The notes under the pieces were generated by a model that ran no database searches, was not told the origin of the DNA, and saw only the letters and a program-made list of their open reading frames with translations. Source: Ricordea florida (Eukaryota > Cnidaria > Anthozoa > Corallimorpharia > Ricordeidae). Taken from it: a DNA stretch of 64,000 bases. Each line of letters starts with the position of its first letter. Positions within the stretch are counted from its first letter, which is position 1. The stretch covers positions 43,158,657 through 43,222,656 of the forward strand of contig OX453272.1 in the NCBI GenBank assembly GCA_949710005.1, given 5' to 3'. Both the position numbers and the translations under genes were made by a program. Shown one piece after another: positions 9,908 to 20,639 of the stretch.

Positions 9908-10083
9908 TTAAAATTTGATTAATGGTAAAACAGTGCTCAATACGTGAACGTAGAGCGAAGTAGTTGTTGCGGGAGAAAAAAACACACAAACAAACTAAAG
10001 GTTACAGATAAACCTGTAGTTTAGTTCGTCTAGTTTGATCGTCCGGGTGAGGGTAGTTCTGAAAAGAACTGTTGTTGGTGACT

Positions 10084-10118
10084 GACGTTTCGACAACCTG
10101 AGCGGAAGTCATCTTCAG
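10084..10118 (-). ncRNA. Hammerhead-ribozyme-like core, PLE family B copy 2
   Basis: Same core as at 627-661 (CTGAAGA ... GAAACGTC on the minus strand). It is conserved between two otherwise separate insertions of the family. Confidence 0.6.
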
Positions 10119-10307
10119 AGTCAAGTGAATAATGTTTGTCAGACGATGATGTTATAAGTCTGGTCTGTTAAACGTGATTGGTCAGTTTAGCCATGATGGT
10201 ATTGGCTGAAAGACTCGTGTAAAGTTCGTTACCAGTCATTGGTCGGTTTCGATCCGTCTATTGTTTGTCAAATAGGTCGGTTTTTGGTCCGTCTATAGTT
10301 AGTCAAA

Positions 10308-11395
10308 TTATGTCGGTTTGTTAGAAGTCCGTTTGTCGGTTTTGTTTTCGTCATGGATAAGTCGTTTGTAAGGCGCCGGTAGTTGTTGACATCTGTTAAG
10401 AGGTGTTGGTTCCAAGTTGGTGTACCAGCTTTCCAGAGTCAGTCGTTGAAAATAGTTTGTACTGTAGGTTAAGCAATGGGCAGAGTCCCAGTCAATGTTG
10501 TGGTTTGTCAGTTGATGATGTACAGCAATATGATTGTTGGTATCACCATTTCTCGTGGCTCGTTTGTGTTCAGTCAGTCTCGTGTTAAGGTTTCTGCCAG
10601 TCTCACCAATGTAAGAAGCCTGGCAGTCGGAGCATTTGATCTTGTAAACTGCTCCCTGTCTGTTGTTAGGTTCAACCTTGTCTTTTACCTTGGTCAGTAA
10701 ATGTCATAAGGTGATTGTAGGTTTGTGGGCTACACGGATGCTGTAGGGTTGTAGGATCCGTGAGATGATTCCAGAAGTGCCCTTAATGTAAGGTATAGTC
10801 ACTGTAGTAACTGGTGTTGGGTTCCTGTTCGTTGCGTCAGTTTCAGTAGGTCGGTAAATGTTTCGTCTAACAAAGTCAGCGTTGTAATTGTTTTTGTGAA
10901 AGACACGTTCTAGGTAACTGTTTTCGTCACGTAAGCTGTCCGCTGTGTCACAAACTAGTTGCGCTCGTCTCGTCAAAGTCTTTATAGTCGTGGCTTTGTG
11001 TGAAGTCGGGTTGTAGGATGATTGGTCAAGTAATCTGTCGGTATGTGTCGGTTTTCTGTATACTCTCGTTCGCAGTTCGTTGTTGTCGCGGCTTACCAAA
11101 CAGTCTAGAAAAGGAAGTTTTCCATTTTCTTCGATCTCTTTAGTAAACTGGATGTCGGCGTTCTGTTCGTTAAGGTGGTCGTGAAAACCGTCAATTTCGT
11201 CTTTGTGAACGGCGGTAAAGGTGTCGTCAACGTAGCGAAACCAAAGCGGTATCGTCTGTCGGTAAGTTGCAAGGGCGCGTTCCTCCACGTGTTGCATCAC
11301 AATTTCCGCGACAACAACAGAAACAGGCGACCCCATGGCTGTTCCATGTAACTGTTTGTCTGTAGTTTGTTTGTGTGTTTTTTTCTCCCGCAACA

Positions 11396-11396
<1 letters not shown>
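10308..11396 (-). pseudogene. PLE family B reverse transcriptase C-terminal half and GIY-YIG endonuclease
   Basis: The upstream part (11396-10704) has reverse transcriptase motif B (HGTAMGSPVSVVVAEIVM), motif C with the catalytic pair (WFRYVDDTF) and the thumb (DIQFTKEIEENGKLPFLD). One in-frame TGA near 10703 separates it from the GIY-YIG part. The copy at 1250 has CGA (Arg) at the same codon, so this is a simple nonsense change. The GIY-YIG part then runs to a TAA at 10308-10310. Motif A and everything before it are missing. Confidence 0.8.

Positions 11397-11398
<2 letters not shown>

Positions 11399-11431
<33 letters not shown>
11399..11431. repeat. (TA)n tract right of PLE family B copy 2
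   Basis: Pure TA run directly abutting the upstream end of the element. Confidence 0.85.
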
Positions 11432-11435
<4 letters not shown>

Positions 11436-11550
11436 CACTTGTATTTAACAAATAAAGAAGCCTAAGCCGTGTATTACACTGTGATAAAACTAGACGGGCA
11501 TTTGAGAACCGACGAGTGAAATGTGGAAAACACGAGCCGCAATTGTATGT
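11432..11550. repeat. Dispersed repeat shared with 50740-50920
   Basis: Contains TATTTAACAAATAAAGAAGCC and, 80 bp later, AACACGAGCCGCA. The same two words in the same order occur at about 50742-50910 in RBBP4 intron 11. No ORF; probably a MITE or SINE-like family. It leads straight into the LINE at 11555. Confidence 0.5.
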
Positions 11551-11554
11551 GGTA

Positions 11555-12755
11555 TCCCTCAGGGTTCTGTACTTGGTCCGCTTCTTTTCTCAATATATGT
11601 TAATGACGTGTATCGCTCCTCAAACAAACTTGACTATTACTTATTTGCTGATGACAAATTTATTTTGCGCAGATAAGGATTTAAACAACCTTGAGACCAC
11701 TGTTAATGAAGAATTGTTACGTTTGTGTTAATGGTGAAATTGTAATAAGTTATCTCTTAACACAGCTAAATCTAACTTTTCATCTCCATCAACCTAAACT
11801 GGATTACAATGTCAATTTGAAAATATTTGATAACACCTCTAAGCAATCAGTATCTCTCGATCGCAAGACTTATGTTAAATATCTAGGAGTGCTGATCGAT
11901 GGTAATCTTTCCTGGAAGCAACATATTAACTAAATATGAATAAAAATTAGCCGATTAAAGGAATTGCTTTTATCGCCAGGCTCCGACACTTAATGCCCTT
12001 TTCTGCACCTTTAGACATTTATCGTTCGCTGATAGAACCTTATACTTCTTACGGTCTTGTTTCTTGGGGCCAGGCCCTAAATACACATCTGGACAAAATT
12101 GTCTCCCTACAAAAGAAGGCTTTGCGTTTAAAGTATTTCGTAGATAATAAATCTCATAGTGTGCCTCTAATTGTAAATTCAGGAATTTTGCCAGTTAAAT
12201 TACTTTATTTTAAATCAGTTGCCTCTTTGATACATGATGTTGACAAACAGTATATATGCTCCACCCAATGTCTCGAATCCATTCACTTGCTGCAAGCAAA
12301 TACATTTCTATTACACGCGGTCTGCAATAGCTGGAAACTTGCATGTGGAAATGTCAAGAACAAACCAACGGTTGTCCATAATGTTCGCTTGATAAAAAGT
12401 ATCTTATGTATAAGGCTACAAATATTAAAACATTCACGTAAAGTTTAAAAAGTATAAAAAGTAAAAACCAAACGTTTTCGGCTGTTTGCCATCATCAGGG
12501 TTAAAAACATGACCGTCCACACGCATGTATATATATCTTATGTAATTCCCGTAGGGAAAAGTTTTCAGTCAACCAACGGTTATTCTCCTTTTCTAGAATT
12601 GGTACAAAAATATCCCCTTTAAAATTCGAAAGCATAGGAAAACGCACTTTAAACGGAAATTGAACGAATTGCTTCTGAAATTTCTTAAAATTGTGGAGAT
12701 GAATGCTGATATGCGCTACATCGATCTTTCAAAGTACATGGCTTTCCTTTAACAG
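11555..12755 (+). pseudogene. CR1-like LINE, reverse transcriptase C-terminal half, broken
   Basis: In shifting frames the plus strand encodes [17 protein letters not shown] (reverse transcriptase motif B), [10 protein letters not shown] (motif C, FADD) and, from 11993, a long intact stretch with IYRSLIEPYTSYGLVSWGQA and LQKKALRLKYF. That stretch is the typical C-terminal signature of CR1/Jockey-type non-LTR elements. A segment with a hammerhead-like core (about 12440-12540) interrupts it. The frame resumes with HFKRKLNELLLKFL near 12630-12700. The endonuclease and the first half of the reverse transcriptase are absent, as in 5'-truncated LINE copies. Confidence 0.75.
12471..12498 (-). ncRNA. 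Hammerhead-ribozyme-like core, third PLE family (C)
   Basis: The minus strand reads CTGATGA, T, GGC-AAACA-GCC, then GAAAACGTTT. The boxes are intact, but the presumptive cleavage triplet is changed and stem III is shifted by one A. It sits in a small insertion inside the LINE. No PLE ORF is attached, so this is a tail-only remnant. Confidence 0.45.
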
Positions 12756-12916
12756 GTATACCCATAATATCTCAGTTCCTTCATTATCCTTTTTATTTCT
12801 ATTTTTTGAACACTTTCCTTTATTATGTACAAGGCGTTTGTTGATGTATTTTTTGTTTGTGTAACTCTTGTAATTTTTTCTTGTAAGTGTCTTTTGTTTG
12901 CTAGTCATTGATTGAT

Positions 12917-13166
12917 GAGACCCTGTTAGAGGTAAATTCCGACAAGCGACATGGCCTTGAAACGGCGACACGAGAGCTACGAACTGGCGACAAACGACAG
13001 ACTACTCCAGCGAAATTGGGAAAACGACACCAATGTCAAAATAGACGAGGTCCTGTTAGGGGTAAATTGCGACAAGCGACATAAGAACCTTGCGAAATAC
13101 CGACATAGCCGCTTGTGAAATTCAGACAGGAGACATGAGCACCCCCCCTATAGCTAACAGGGCCTC
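12917..13166. mobile_element. MITE with GCGACA-type internal repeats
   Basis: 13 bp imperfect terminal inverted repeats (GAGACCCTGTTAG and its complement) enclose 225 bp rich in CGACA words (GACAAGCGACAT, GGCGACAC, ACGACACC). An ATTGAT duplication flanks both ends (12911-12916 and 13167-13172), supporting a real transposition. No ORF. Confidence 0.7.
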
Positions 13167-13169
13167 ATT

Positions 13170-13855
13170 GATTTGAATACTTTCTACTTGCGTACAATGA
13201 TGGCATGTCAGTATCAGTATTGCGTTAACGATGTTTTAAAAGCAATGATATGTTTCAATTTTAAAAACGACTCAAAACATACCTTCCTCTGTTCCTGTAA
13301 GCTTAAATGTTGTTTCTGCCAAAATAAAGCCGTGAACAAGCCGATTTCAGTCCACCACACATGTTGAAAAGACAAACATGCGACCGCCGTGGGATAGGAT
13401 CATTTTCTCTACTCCACTCTACTGGTGGGCTTTTTGTCACAGTTACCGTGAGGATGGGGGTGGAGATTAGCTGCGCCCGCGATGTCCTCTCTTAATAGAT
13501 TGCGTAAGGATGTCAAACGAAGCCGAATACATGAACTTGAATGTTGAATACAAAACTTCGAAAGTCGAAACTTGTATAGCTGAAAACAGGAGAAAATCGT
13601 CAATTTGGTAAACCAAATAAGTGATATTGAATTTGAAAAACAAAAACTACCATGTACAATTGATTACGAATTGATGACATTAATCATCGATTAGTTATTT
13701 GTGGACAGTGTAGCAGTTTATTTTGAATACAAAACAGCACCAAAGTGTCGTTCTCAGCAGGCTTCACGCCAAACTTGAGGGAAACAACAGTCCAAGATAA
13801 GAAATCTTAACAGGCTCTTTGCACTCGCATAGTGAGTAAAGTAACGAATGCAAAT
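13170..13855. other. Intergenic, nothing recognised
   Basis: AT-rich sequence with short ORFs that lack splice signals or family resemblance. I see no gene or repeat structure that I can support. Confidence 0.5.
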
Positions 13856-13859
13856 ATAT

Positions 13860-14052
13860 TATATAGACACGAGTGTTTTACTGGAAAATATACCACTCGT
13901 AAAATTCATAAAAACTACATCCGGTACCCGAGTGGTTTATTTTCCATAATCTCACACGTGAGTGTATCGATGACGTAATTTGTTAATAATTTCTTTTTGC
14001 CACTCGAAAATAAAATTCATATCTTCGCGCCGCCGTGTAACATCCTCTATAT
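13860..14052. mobile_element. MITE copy, same family as 55975-56290
   Basis: Shares GAGTGTTTTACTGG, ACCACTCG, AAAATTCATATCTTCG and GTGTAACATCCTC in the same order as the reverse complement of the element inside the LINE at 55975. The ends are diverged. Non-coding. Confidence 0.6.
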
Positions 14053-14208
14053 ATTTTTGAAAACTAAAATTTCATACAAATATGATCAAACTTTTAACGG
14101 ACCGAAATCATTTTGTTAAACCCACCGTCTGGGCCGCAGTGCGTCACTTGCTTAAGCCACCATGTTAATAAAATTATAGAACTAGAATCATGGTATACGA
14201 TTTGGGCA

Positions 14209-14303
14209 AATGTGCACCTACCCCTCCCCTAACCCAACATTGACGTTTGCTTTTTAACTTATTATACCTTTTTGGGTTAGGGGAGGGGTAGGTGCATAGT
14301 ACC
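14209..14303. repeat. Hairpin MITE with GTGCACCTACCCCTCCCC ends
   Basis: The inverted ends are about 24 bp (GCACCTACCCCTCCCCTAAC and its complement) around a 45 bp loop. A related element with the same ends is at 28547-28632. The strongly C/G-skewed arms could also form G-rich structures. Confidence 0.65.
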
Positions 14304-14313
14304 CCAGATAGTG

Positions 14314-14547
14314 GTAGATACATGCGGGTCCTAGCCCAGCAAAACGACAACTAAATTTCTATCAATTTTTTGCTGCTTTCATGGAACCTGAAAGGTCTGA
14401 TATTTTTGGGGGGGATGGTCTGATTTTAGTGGATTTTGCTGATTTTGATTGGGTATATGCAGAGTTCATGCGGTTTCTACGAAAACAGCAAAAAATCGAT
14501 GGAAATTCAGTTTTTGTTTTGCTTGGCCAGGACCCGCATGTATCTAC
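14314..14547. mobile_element. MITE with about 60 bp terminal inverted repeats
   Basis: GTAGATACATGCGGGTCCT at the left is matched by its complement ending at 14547, and the similarity continues inwards for about 60 bp. The 89-residue ORF at 14381-14650 starts inside this element and is judged to be chance. It abuts the hairpin at 14209-14303. Confidence 0.7.
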
Positions 14548-14659
14548 TACTACTACTTACATTGATCCTACTCATCTCAGCCCGAGTGTAAAAATAAGTT
14601 TGAGAAGGGCTCAAAACAATATTTATGCGCAATACAATGAACTGTATTAATATCATTGT

Positions 14660-15850
14660 CGCGACTGAACTTTATAACTTTGTACGAATTGTGTGCCTAT
14701 CATGTAATCACGTGATAAGGCTCTTGTACCGACCTCGTGGTCGCCATGTTTGTGATTAGAGTGTTGGTTGGCAAGTTTACAGTCCTAGTTTACTTTAGCA
14801 CATTGGGCGTTTTAGGCGACAGTTTTTATCGCTTCGAAAGGATTGAGAAGATAAGAAACTAAACGATAATGCGTGACAAAACTATCGGAATAATCACCGG
14901 AGAGCTTACAGTTGAATGGCTTTTATTTACCCGGCCTCAATGAAAATACGCCATCAAGCAAAATTGGCTAAAAATTAAAAAAGCTAGCCATTTGAATTCT
15001 CAAGAATTGCAAAAGACACTAAAGGAAAGTTGAATAAAGCTTATTTGCAAGTGTTGAAAATAATTGCTTGATTCTTGGCATTGGTCATTGTTTTTTAGTA
15101 CACCAAATTCTTCATTTTAGCCCGCAAAATGCGCCACAATACTCAAGAAAATGATGACAATAATTATTTTTATTCATCATTCTTTGTATGTCACAATTTT
15201 CCACTCCGAATTCTCGCAACTGGTGAACGAAATGAACGAAAATGCGCTTGGATTTCACTTAGACAAAGCAAAATAGAGAAAAAAGAACGGAATTCGTCAA
15301 AATTCGTTTGTACTCTTTTGCACAGTACAATATATGCTACTAAGTCTTGCCAATACAATATGTGAATTATTACTTCCCAAGACTAATAACCATTAGATTA
15401 ATAGTCGTAGATTCGACTGTAACATTGCACATGCTGAAAAATACATCTTTCACATTTTCAATTTGAGCACTCGCTTCGTGGTTGGTATATTTATTTAAGA
15501 ATATATAGCCTACACGACGCTCTATTTAAACATTAATTTTCTTTGTAATCCATGGAGCCAAATCAATTTACAGAAGCCCATTTGAAATACGAAATTTAAT
15601 CTTATCTTTCTTTGGTACCTCATCTTTTGAAGACAAGAGAAACAAAGGGTTTTGTCTTATTAATTTTGCTCTTCCTTCCTACGCGGCTTTAGAATTAATG
15701 AGGTATAGCAGAATTAGGATAAGAGACTGAAAACTCTGACTAAGTAACATTAACGATTCGACGGAATATGGTTTAGGAATTTAAGAAATTGCAAGTTCAA
15801 GCGACGTCGGTTACCCACTGCAACGGAAGAAAATGATTGAACCATCCGAT
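14660..15850. other. Intergenic, nothing recognised
   Basis: AT-rich sequence with scattered short ORFs and no recognisable motif, splice pair or inverted repeat long enough to report. Confidence 0.5.
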
Positions 15851-16030
15851 TGTGAGCTGATATCGCTCCTCATGTGTGCAACAAGTGCCGTTTTGCTTGA
15901 AGGCTGTTTTGGAAATTCTATGGCTATATATTACAGTAATGAGAAAGAAAACAGCTCTACAGACTCCGCCGAATATTTTATTGGCGAGTCTTGCATTGGC
16001 TGACATTGTATCAGTGTTATGCTGGCTTTA

Positions 16031-17270
16031 TCAGCGGGGCTCCCACGCGCGCGAAGCGCGCGTGGGACAGAGCCCCATTCTCATGGAATATGGTCAACCT
16101 CTTGTCGTTTGGTTGTCACGTGACTGACCGAGCGTACGTACGTACGTACGCGTCTACGGATTGTACGGGTAGGGTAGGGGAGACTATCAAAAGGAAGGGA
16201 GGGGTATCTCAGGCGTGTGGTCAATTGACAACTGTCAAAGCGGGATAGCCACTGACCAGCATCACATGACCATATTGTGGACTCATGTGTCAACTCATCG
16301 AGGTGACGTGATTTATTTGGAAGCTGTCCGCTGACCAGTAATTGATTTACTAGATCGTGAGCTCAAGTCTCGAGTTCTGGTAGCCCGCGTATTTTTGGCG
16401 GGAAATTATGTTGACGACTGAAAAAGAAATTTTCAGTTCATTGTCTTTTTGAGACAAAATATTATTACTCTACACTGTCAAAGTTTTACTTAAGGATAAA
16501 CGAAACAATTTCTTTGCTATGTCAACAAACAATAGCAGAGAAAATATAGTTTGCAGAACACAGGGTTCAGGTGAAGAGCAACGGGAAAGAGAGCGGAAGA
16601 GAACAAGAATTAACTGGGGAAGAATGAGCGAAGAAGATCGCCAAAGAAGGCGCGCTCGGGAAAGAGAAAGCAGACGAAATTATAGCGAAGAACGCCGACA
16701 AGCAGAAAGAGTCCGGGTCGAGAAAACAGACAAAATGTTAACGAAGAACGCCGAAAAGCGGAAAGACTCCGTGCTGTGGAAAACAGACAAAATTGTAGCG
16801 AAGAATGCCGAGAAGCGGAAAGACTCCGTGCTGTGGAAAACAGACAAAATTTTAGCGAAGAACTCCGAGAAGCGGAAAGACTCCGTGCTGTGGAGAACAG
16901 ACAAAATTGTAGCGAAGAATGCCGAGGCTAAAAGCCATGCAAGAGAGAAACTTCGGCTCGTAGGGTAAAGCAGAGAAGGTTTTTTTCCCATGATTATGAA
17001 TTATAGGATTGAAGTAAACCCTGAAGTTCAGTGATAGGTTCTTGAGTGCTTAATAATTTTATGATTTCATTTAATATATTCCATGACTTTGTAGGTAGAA
17101 AGACCGTACTAATGGCAGACGAAAGTTTAGACAAAAATCATAGCGAGTTAACCGACCTCGACACTAAACTACGTACAGTTTTGCAATTTTTTATTTAAGA
17201 ATGCTTTTACAGTTTAAAGTGAAGTGAAAGTACTAAACGGGAGCCCCGCTTTTAGGCTTGGCCAAATCTA
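16031..17270. mobile_element. Unclassified insertion (possibly Helentron-like) inside the GPCR pseudogene
   Basis: The left end starts TCAGCGGGGCTCCC and immediately forms a strong GC hairpin (16040-16075). An inverted copy of that end (GGGAGCCCCGCT) lies about 20 bp inside the right end, followed by TTTAGGCTTGGCCAAATCTA. The same two ends enclose only about 200 bp at 57877-58078. A terminal repeat at one end whose partner is internal at the other resembles the asymmetric repeats of Helentrons, but the 3' terminus is not a clean CTRR, so the class stays open. Confidence 0.5.
16519..16968 (+). pseudogene. Repetitive Arg/Glu-rich ORF with 57 bp tandem repeats
   Basis: The ORF is highly charged (RERERKRTRINW, RRRARERESRRNYSEERRQAER) and then repeats a 57 bp unit about 3.5 times (16720-16925). 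In the displayed frame the unit reads AKNAEKRKDSVLWKTDKI. In the +1 frame it reads ENRQNCSEECREAERLRAV, which matches the preceding RNYSEERRQAER. So a single-base change near 16725 shifted the frame and the original protein had 19-residue basic repeats. It lies within the 16031-17270 insertion and may be the N-terminal part of its replication or transposition protein. Function unknown. Confidence 0.45.
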
Positions 17271-17399
17271 CCAATCATTAATCTACCAACAACTGAACAA
17301 CGGCAGTGGTATCGATTCTAACATTGGCTAGTTTGGCTGTTCTCTCCATTGAGCGATACAACGCTGTACAACACTGTAGTTCTTCCCTTAATTGCATGT

Positions 17400-17885
17400 T
17401 GTGGTTGTTATGAAATATTGATATTTGACATCAAAAAAATAAAGTAAACAGCAGAAAGTAACAAAGTTAATATGTTATGTCTAACTTTGCAAATTAAGGC
17501 TTGAATTAACATTTCATTTGTGGAAAAAGGGCAGGGGTTCTAGATAGCAACATTATCAGGGGGGGGGGGGGTGGGGGTCATTGAACTCTAAGGTAAAACT
17601 GACCCATTGTGAAAAGGCTATGAAACTTATTGTCTCTACGCAATATTATTGAAACCTTTCAATCAGAGAATACATACATATATATATAGCAAAGAGAAAT
17701 ACTACTCAGAATTCAGTAATCACATTTGCTATTTGCTTTATTTTGAAATGATCGCATTGATCACTGACAATATTGCAGAACCAGTACTTTCTAGTGACAC
17801 AGGGTATATACTCTGTTGAAAATGTTTAACATAACTGCTAGATCAAGAAAATTTACAATATTTTCACTGTTGCAATGATATCACA

Positions 17886-17917
<32 letters not shown>

Positions 17918-18460
17918 TTAGTTATATCTACAGCCTCTGTATATGAGCAAACGCGCGCTCTGATTAGATCCCTACTCATGAATTAGGCGGAGAGAAATTC
18001 AAGTTTTGCTTGAAAAAAATATACCAAAAAATACTATCGAAGCAAATAAATATGGCATTGACTGCTTCGACGGTATGTGAGCAAATTATATAGCGAAATT
18101 GTTTATTACGAACGATAGTGAAATTCTTACAAGCAGCCGCCATCTTGAAAGATCTGTGGAGCCCGTAAACTGAGTTTTTATTTATTTCTACCTAATTTTC
18201 CACTTTTAATTCTCAAATTAATTTGCTAACTCGAAAAAAATTGACAAGTACATTTAAGATATGTTTAAGAACGAGCCGGACTCATGTTTGAAACTTTTTT
18301 ACACATCGGCTCTACAACATGTCGGCTCGACAACAACATTGTTCTGTTCAAAAACAATAAAGTCAACTCTTGTCGTACAAACTAATTCCAGTGTCTCACA
18401 AGCGAGGGTTAAGAGATATAATAAAACAATTATTCCACTCAATCTCGTCGTACATGAACT

Positions 18461-18493
<33 letters not shown>

Positions 18494-19700
18494 ATTAGCT
18501 CATATAGGACTCGATTTCGTGGAATAATTGTTAAATATAAAAACTCTCGGCTCGATTTACTCGGGCTTGCGAGCCACGTGGTCTGACCGGAACCGACACG
18601 ATTAGTAACTTCGCTTCGCGAGGAATTAACCGTTAGCCGTAAAAGTCGTCACCCCATTCAGACCTATCTGCGGAGGATCTTGGTGAGTGCAAAACTTTGC
18701 CCCATCACTGGGGCCATCAGTAATTAACTAAAAATACGATTCCTGAAAAATATCGCGAAGCTACCGTTTGAAAAATTTAAAGAAGAAACTGGTGCTGTGT
18801 CGGGGGAGAATTGAAGCACAAGCAGAAGTACGAGTTGATAAAGTAAGTTATACCACCGTAAGGTATAAGGGAGGTGCTGACGTTTGGAGCGTTGGCCCTT
18901 CGTTCGTCGCTCCGACCTAAACTATATTTCATGTAAGCAGTTATGGGAAGATTTATGAATTACCATTATGTACGCATTTGGTTCGGCACATGAGAAGAAC
19001 GCCATAGAAATCACCTGTCTCTCTAGTGTCGAATAATGCCAAAGAGTTTGTCGAACGGAACGTCTCTGCTGCACCAAATTAAAACTACCGCACCGAACTG
19101 ATGCAGACGTCGTTTCTTGACATACTTAATTCATCGGTTGGGTTCGGCACATGAAAAGTACGGCGTCAATCTCAACAAGGCGTTATCTGCCGTTTTAAGA
19201 ACTCCTTTTCTATGTTAACCTCCTGGATATAAGATCATGTTAGATATCACTCAAACAAAAACATTATTTCTTGTAAGTCAAGTAATGAATGGTATAATTT
19301 AATGATTTATTAGTTGTGACTATTCTTTAATAAAGATAATGTAATAATGATAATAATAATAACAATAATAAAAGTATTAATTTATGCATGATAAAAATAT
19401 AACAGAACTGTGCTGTGGTCGTGTCTGAAATAAAGCATTAACAATTCAATGTAAGAATTCATAAAAATGTTAAGAAGCTACTTAAGTACAAGCTAATAAT
19501 AACTAAATCTAGTAAGGACAACGCACAAAAGTTGAAAATGCTACCTTAAAGAGAAAACAAAAAGTTATTTTTTGTTGTTTAAAGGTCTAAATAGATCAGT
19601 TGTGATTATCTCACAGCTACTTTCTCTTATATGCATCACGGAGTCAAAAAGCATGCAATATATAATTTTTTTGCGCGCGAGTCGTCAAGAACTCCGTGAT
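17400..19700. other. Intergenic, repeat-derived
   Basis: Contains a poly-G run near 17560, a TA tract at 17889-17914, a near-perfect hairpin around GCCAACTCGGCGCTACGCGC (18465-18502) and a degenerate PLE-tail-like segment at about 18871-18915. On the minus strand that segment reads ACGAAGGGCCAACGCTCCAAACGTC, interrupted by the GAAA to CAAA change that would kill a hammerhead core. An AAT-rich tract lies at 19340-19375. No gene seen. Confidence 0.5.
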
Positions 19701-19702
19701 GA

Positions 19703-20599
19703 TTAACACCGGTTACATTTTATCAACTCGGAAAACGTTGACCTATACTTGCCACTCTGCAGAGCGTAAATAAACGGATTCACAACAGAATCTAAAGCGA
19801 GAAAACTATAAACGCATATTTTCAAGCTTTTGTTTACTTTGAGCGTTGTATCCAGGATCAAAATTACCGCCGAAGGCAGGAAGCAAACTGCAAAGACCGC
19901 AGTCACAGTCAGAGATGTTTTAACCATTCTGCGCCGACGAATTTGGTTCGAGTTTCCGTTAGACACGTCCATTGGTGAACTGACATTGTTTTCGCGTAAA
20001 ATGGATTTTATCATTCTGCAATAACAGAAAGTTATGACAAGGGACGGAATCAGTATAAAAAATACTGCAATGAATGGGGGATATATTTCATCAAATTTCA
20101 TATAACATTTCTGTTCCATCTTGGTTTGCTTGAAAACGGTGAAAACAGAACTAAAAGGAACATAAATGAATAAAATGGCTGTTGACCATATGCCAGCTAT
20201 AACCCAACGAACCGTGCGTTTACTCAGGCCAATAGCATTCATCTGCAAAGGACGCACTACTGCGTTGTATCGCTCAATTGAGAGAACAGTCAATGTTAGA
20301 ATCGATACCACTGTTGTCGTGGCTGGTAAGTGAAGAGACAGGACGAATTTGCAGAGGTATTCTCCAACTTTCTTACTTGTGAACTTAACGTAATTTTCAA
20401 CTGCAAAACTGCAACACGACAACAGAGTTATGATGTCGGCCAACGCTAGGTTGGCCAGTAAGAAATTGGGGGGCGTTTGAAGAGATCTCTTTTTACGCAC
20501 TGCTGTAATAACCATGGAATTCCCAACTGATCCAACAGCAATTAGAATGCTTCCGCAAATTATCATCGCCAAGATCTCAGAAGCTAAGAAAACAACCAT
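19703..20599 (-). CDS. Class A (rhodopsin-like) G protein-coupled receptor, intact and intronless
   Basis: Encodes 298 residues with seven hydrophobic segments. The hallmarks are all present: TM1 Asn27 (GN), TM2 LALAD with Asp55, Cys83 before TM3 pairing with Cys165 in the second extracellular loop, ERY 109-111 in place of DRY, Pro185 in TM5, CFLP 239-242 as the CWxP equivalent, and NPFIY 274-278 in TM7. The N-terminal tail is very short (about 6 residues) and no signal peptide is needed. The protein would sit in the plasma membrane and couple ligand binding to G proteins. The ligand cannot be read from the sequence; the family resembles the large anthozoan-specific sets of amine/adenosine/peptide-type receptors. 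Three decayed relatives lie within 13 kb, so this is one survivor of a local cluster. Confidence 0.9.
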   Translation of the reverse strand: MVVFLASEILAMIICGSILIAVGSVGNSMVITAVRKKRSLQTPPNFLLANLALADIITLLSCCSFAVENYVKFTSKKVGEYLCKFVLSLHLPATTTVVSILTLTVLSIERYNAVVRPLQMNAIGLSKRTVRWVIAGIWSTAILFIYVPFSSVFTVFKQTKMEQKCYMKFDEIYPPFIAVFFILIPSLVITFCYCRMIKSILRENNVSSPMDVSNGNSNQIRRRRMVKTSLTVTAVFAVCFLPSAVILILDTTLKVNKSLKICVYSFLALDSVVNPFIYALQSGKYRSTFSELIKCNRC

Positions 20600-20639
20600 A
20601 TTTTCTTTCGCTATAAATCTAAATCGTTACGGGAAAAAT

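Larger units (their letters stand above)
9959..11399 (-). mobile_element. Penelope-like element family B, copy 2
   Basis: Minus-strand element with the C-terminal half of the reverse transcriptase, a GIY-YIG domain and a tail, bounded by TA tracts. About 40 bp at its upstream end (11360-11399, containing GTTGTTGCGGGAG on the minus strand) recur inverted at 9959-9998 beyond the tail. That is the inverted pseudo-terminal repeat geometry of Penelope-like elements. The coding part starts abruptly inside the reverse transcriptase, so the copy is 5'-truncated. Confidence 0.8.
15860..17400 (+). pseudogene. Class A GPCR pseudogene split by a 1.2 kb insertion
   Basis: Two islands of the same receptor family as the intact gene at 19703-20599. 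The left one (about 15865-16030) encodes the TM1-TM2 region: RKKTALQTPPNILLASLALADI is almost identical to the intact protein, including the TM2 aspartate. The right one (about 17295-17385) encodes TM3: VVSILTL...VLSIERYNAV, the E/DRY equivalent. The insertion 16031-17270 separates them. Frameshifts are present on both sides and TM4-TM7 are gone, so this is a dead copy. Confidence 0.75.

Noticed and set aside
9691-9918. 75-codon ORF ending in YIYIYI repeats
   Set aside because: Its second half is translated TA microsatellite; the first half matches nothing.
14381-14650. 89-codon ORF on the plus strand
   Set aside because: It begins between the terminal repeats of a MITE and runs through its right arm; no splice sites, no known motif.
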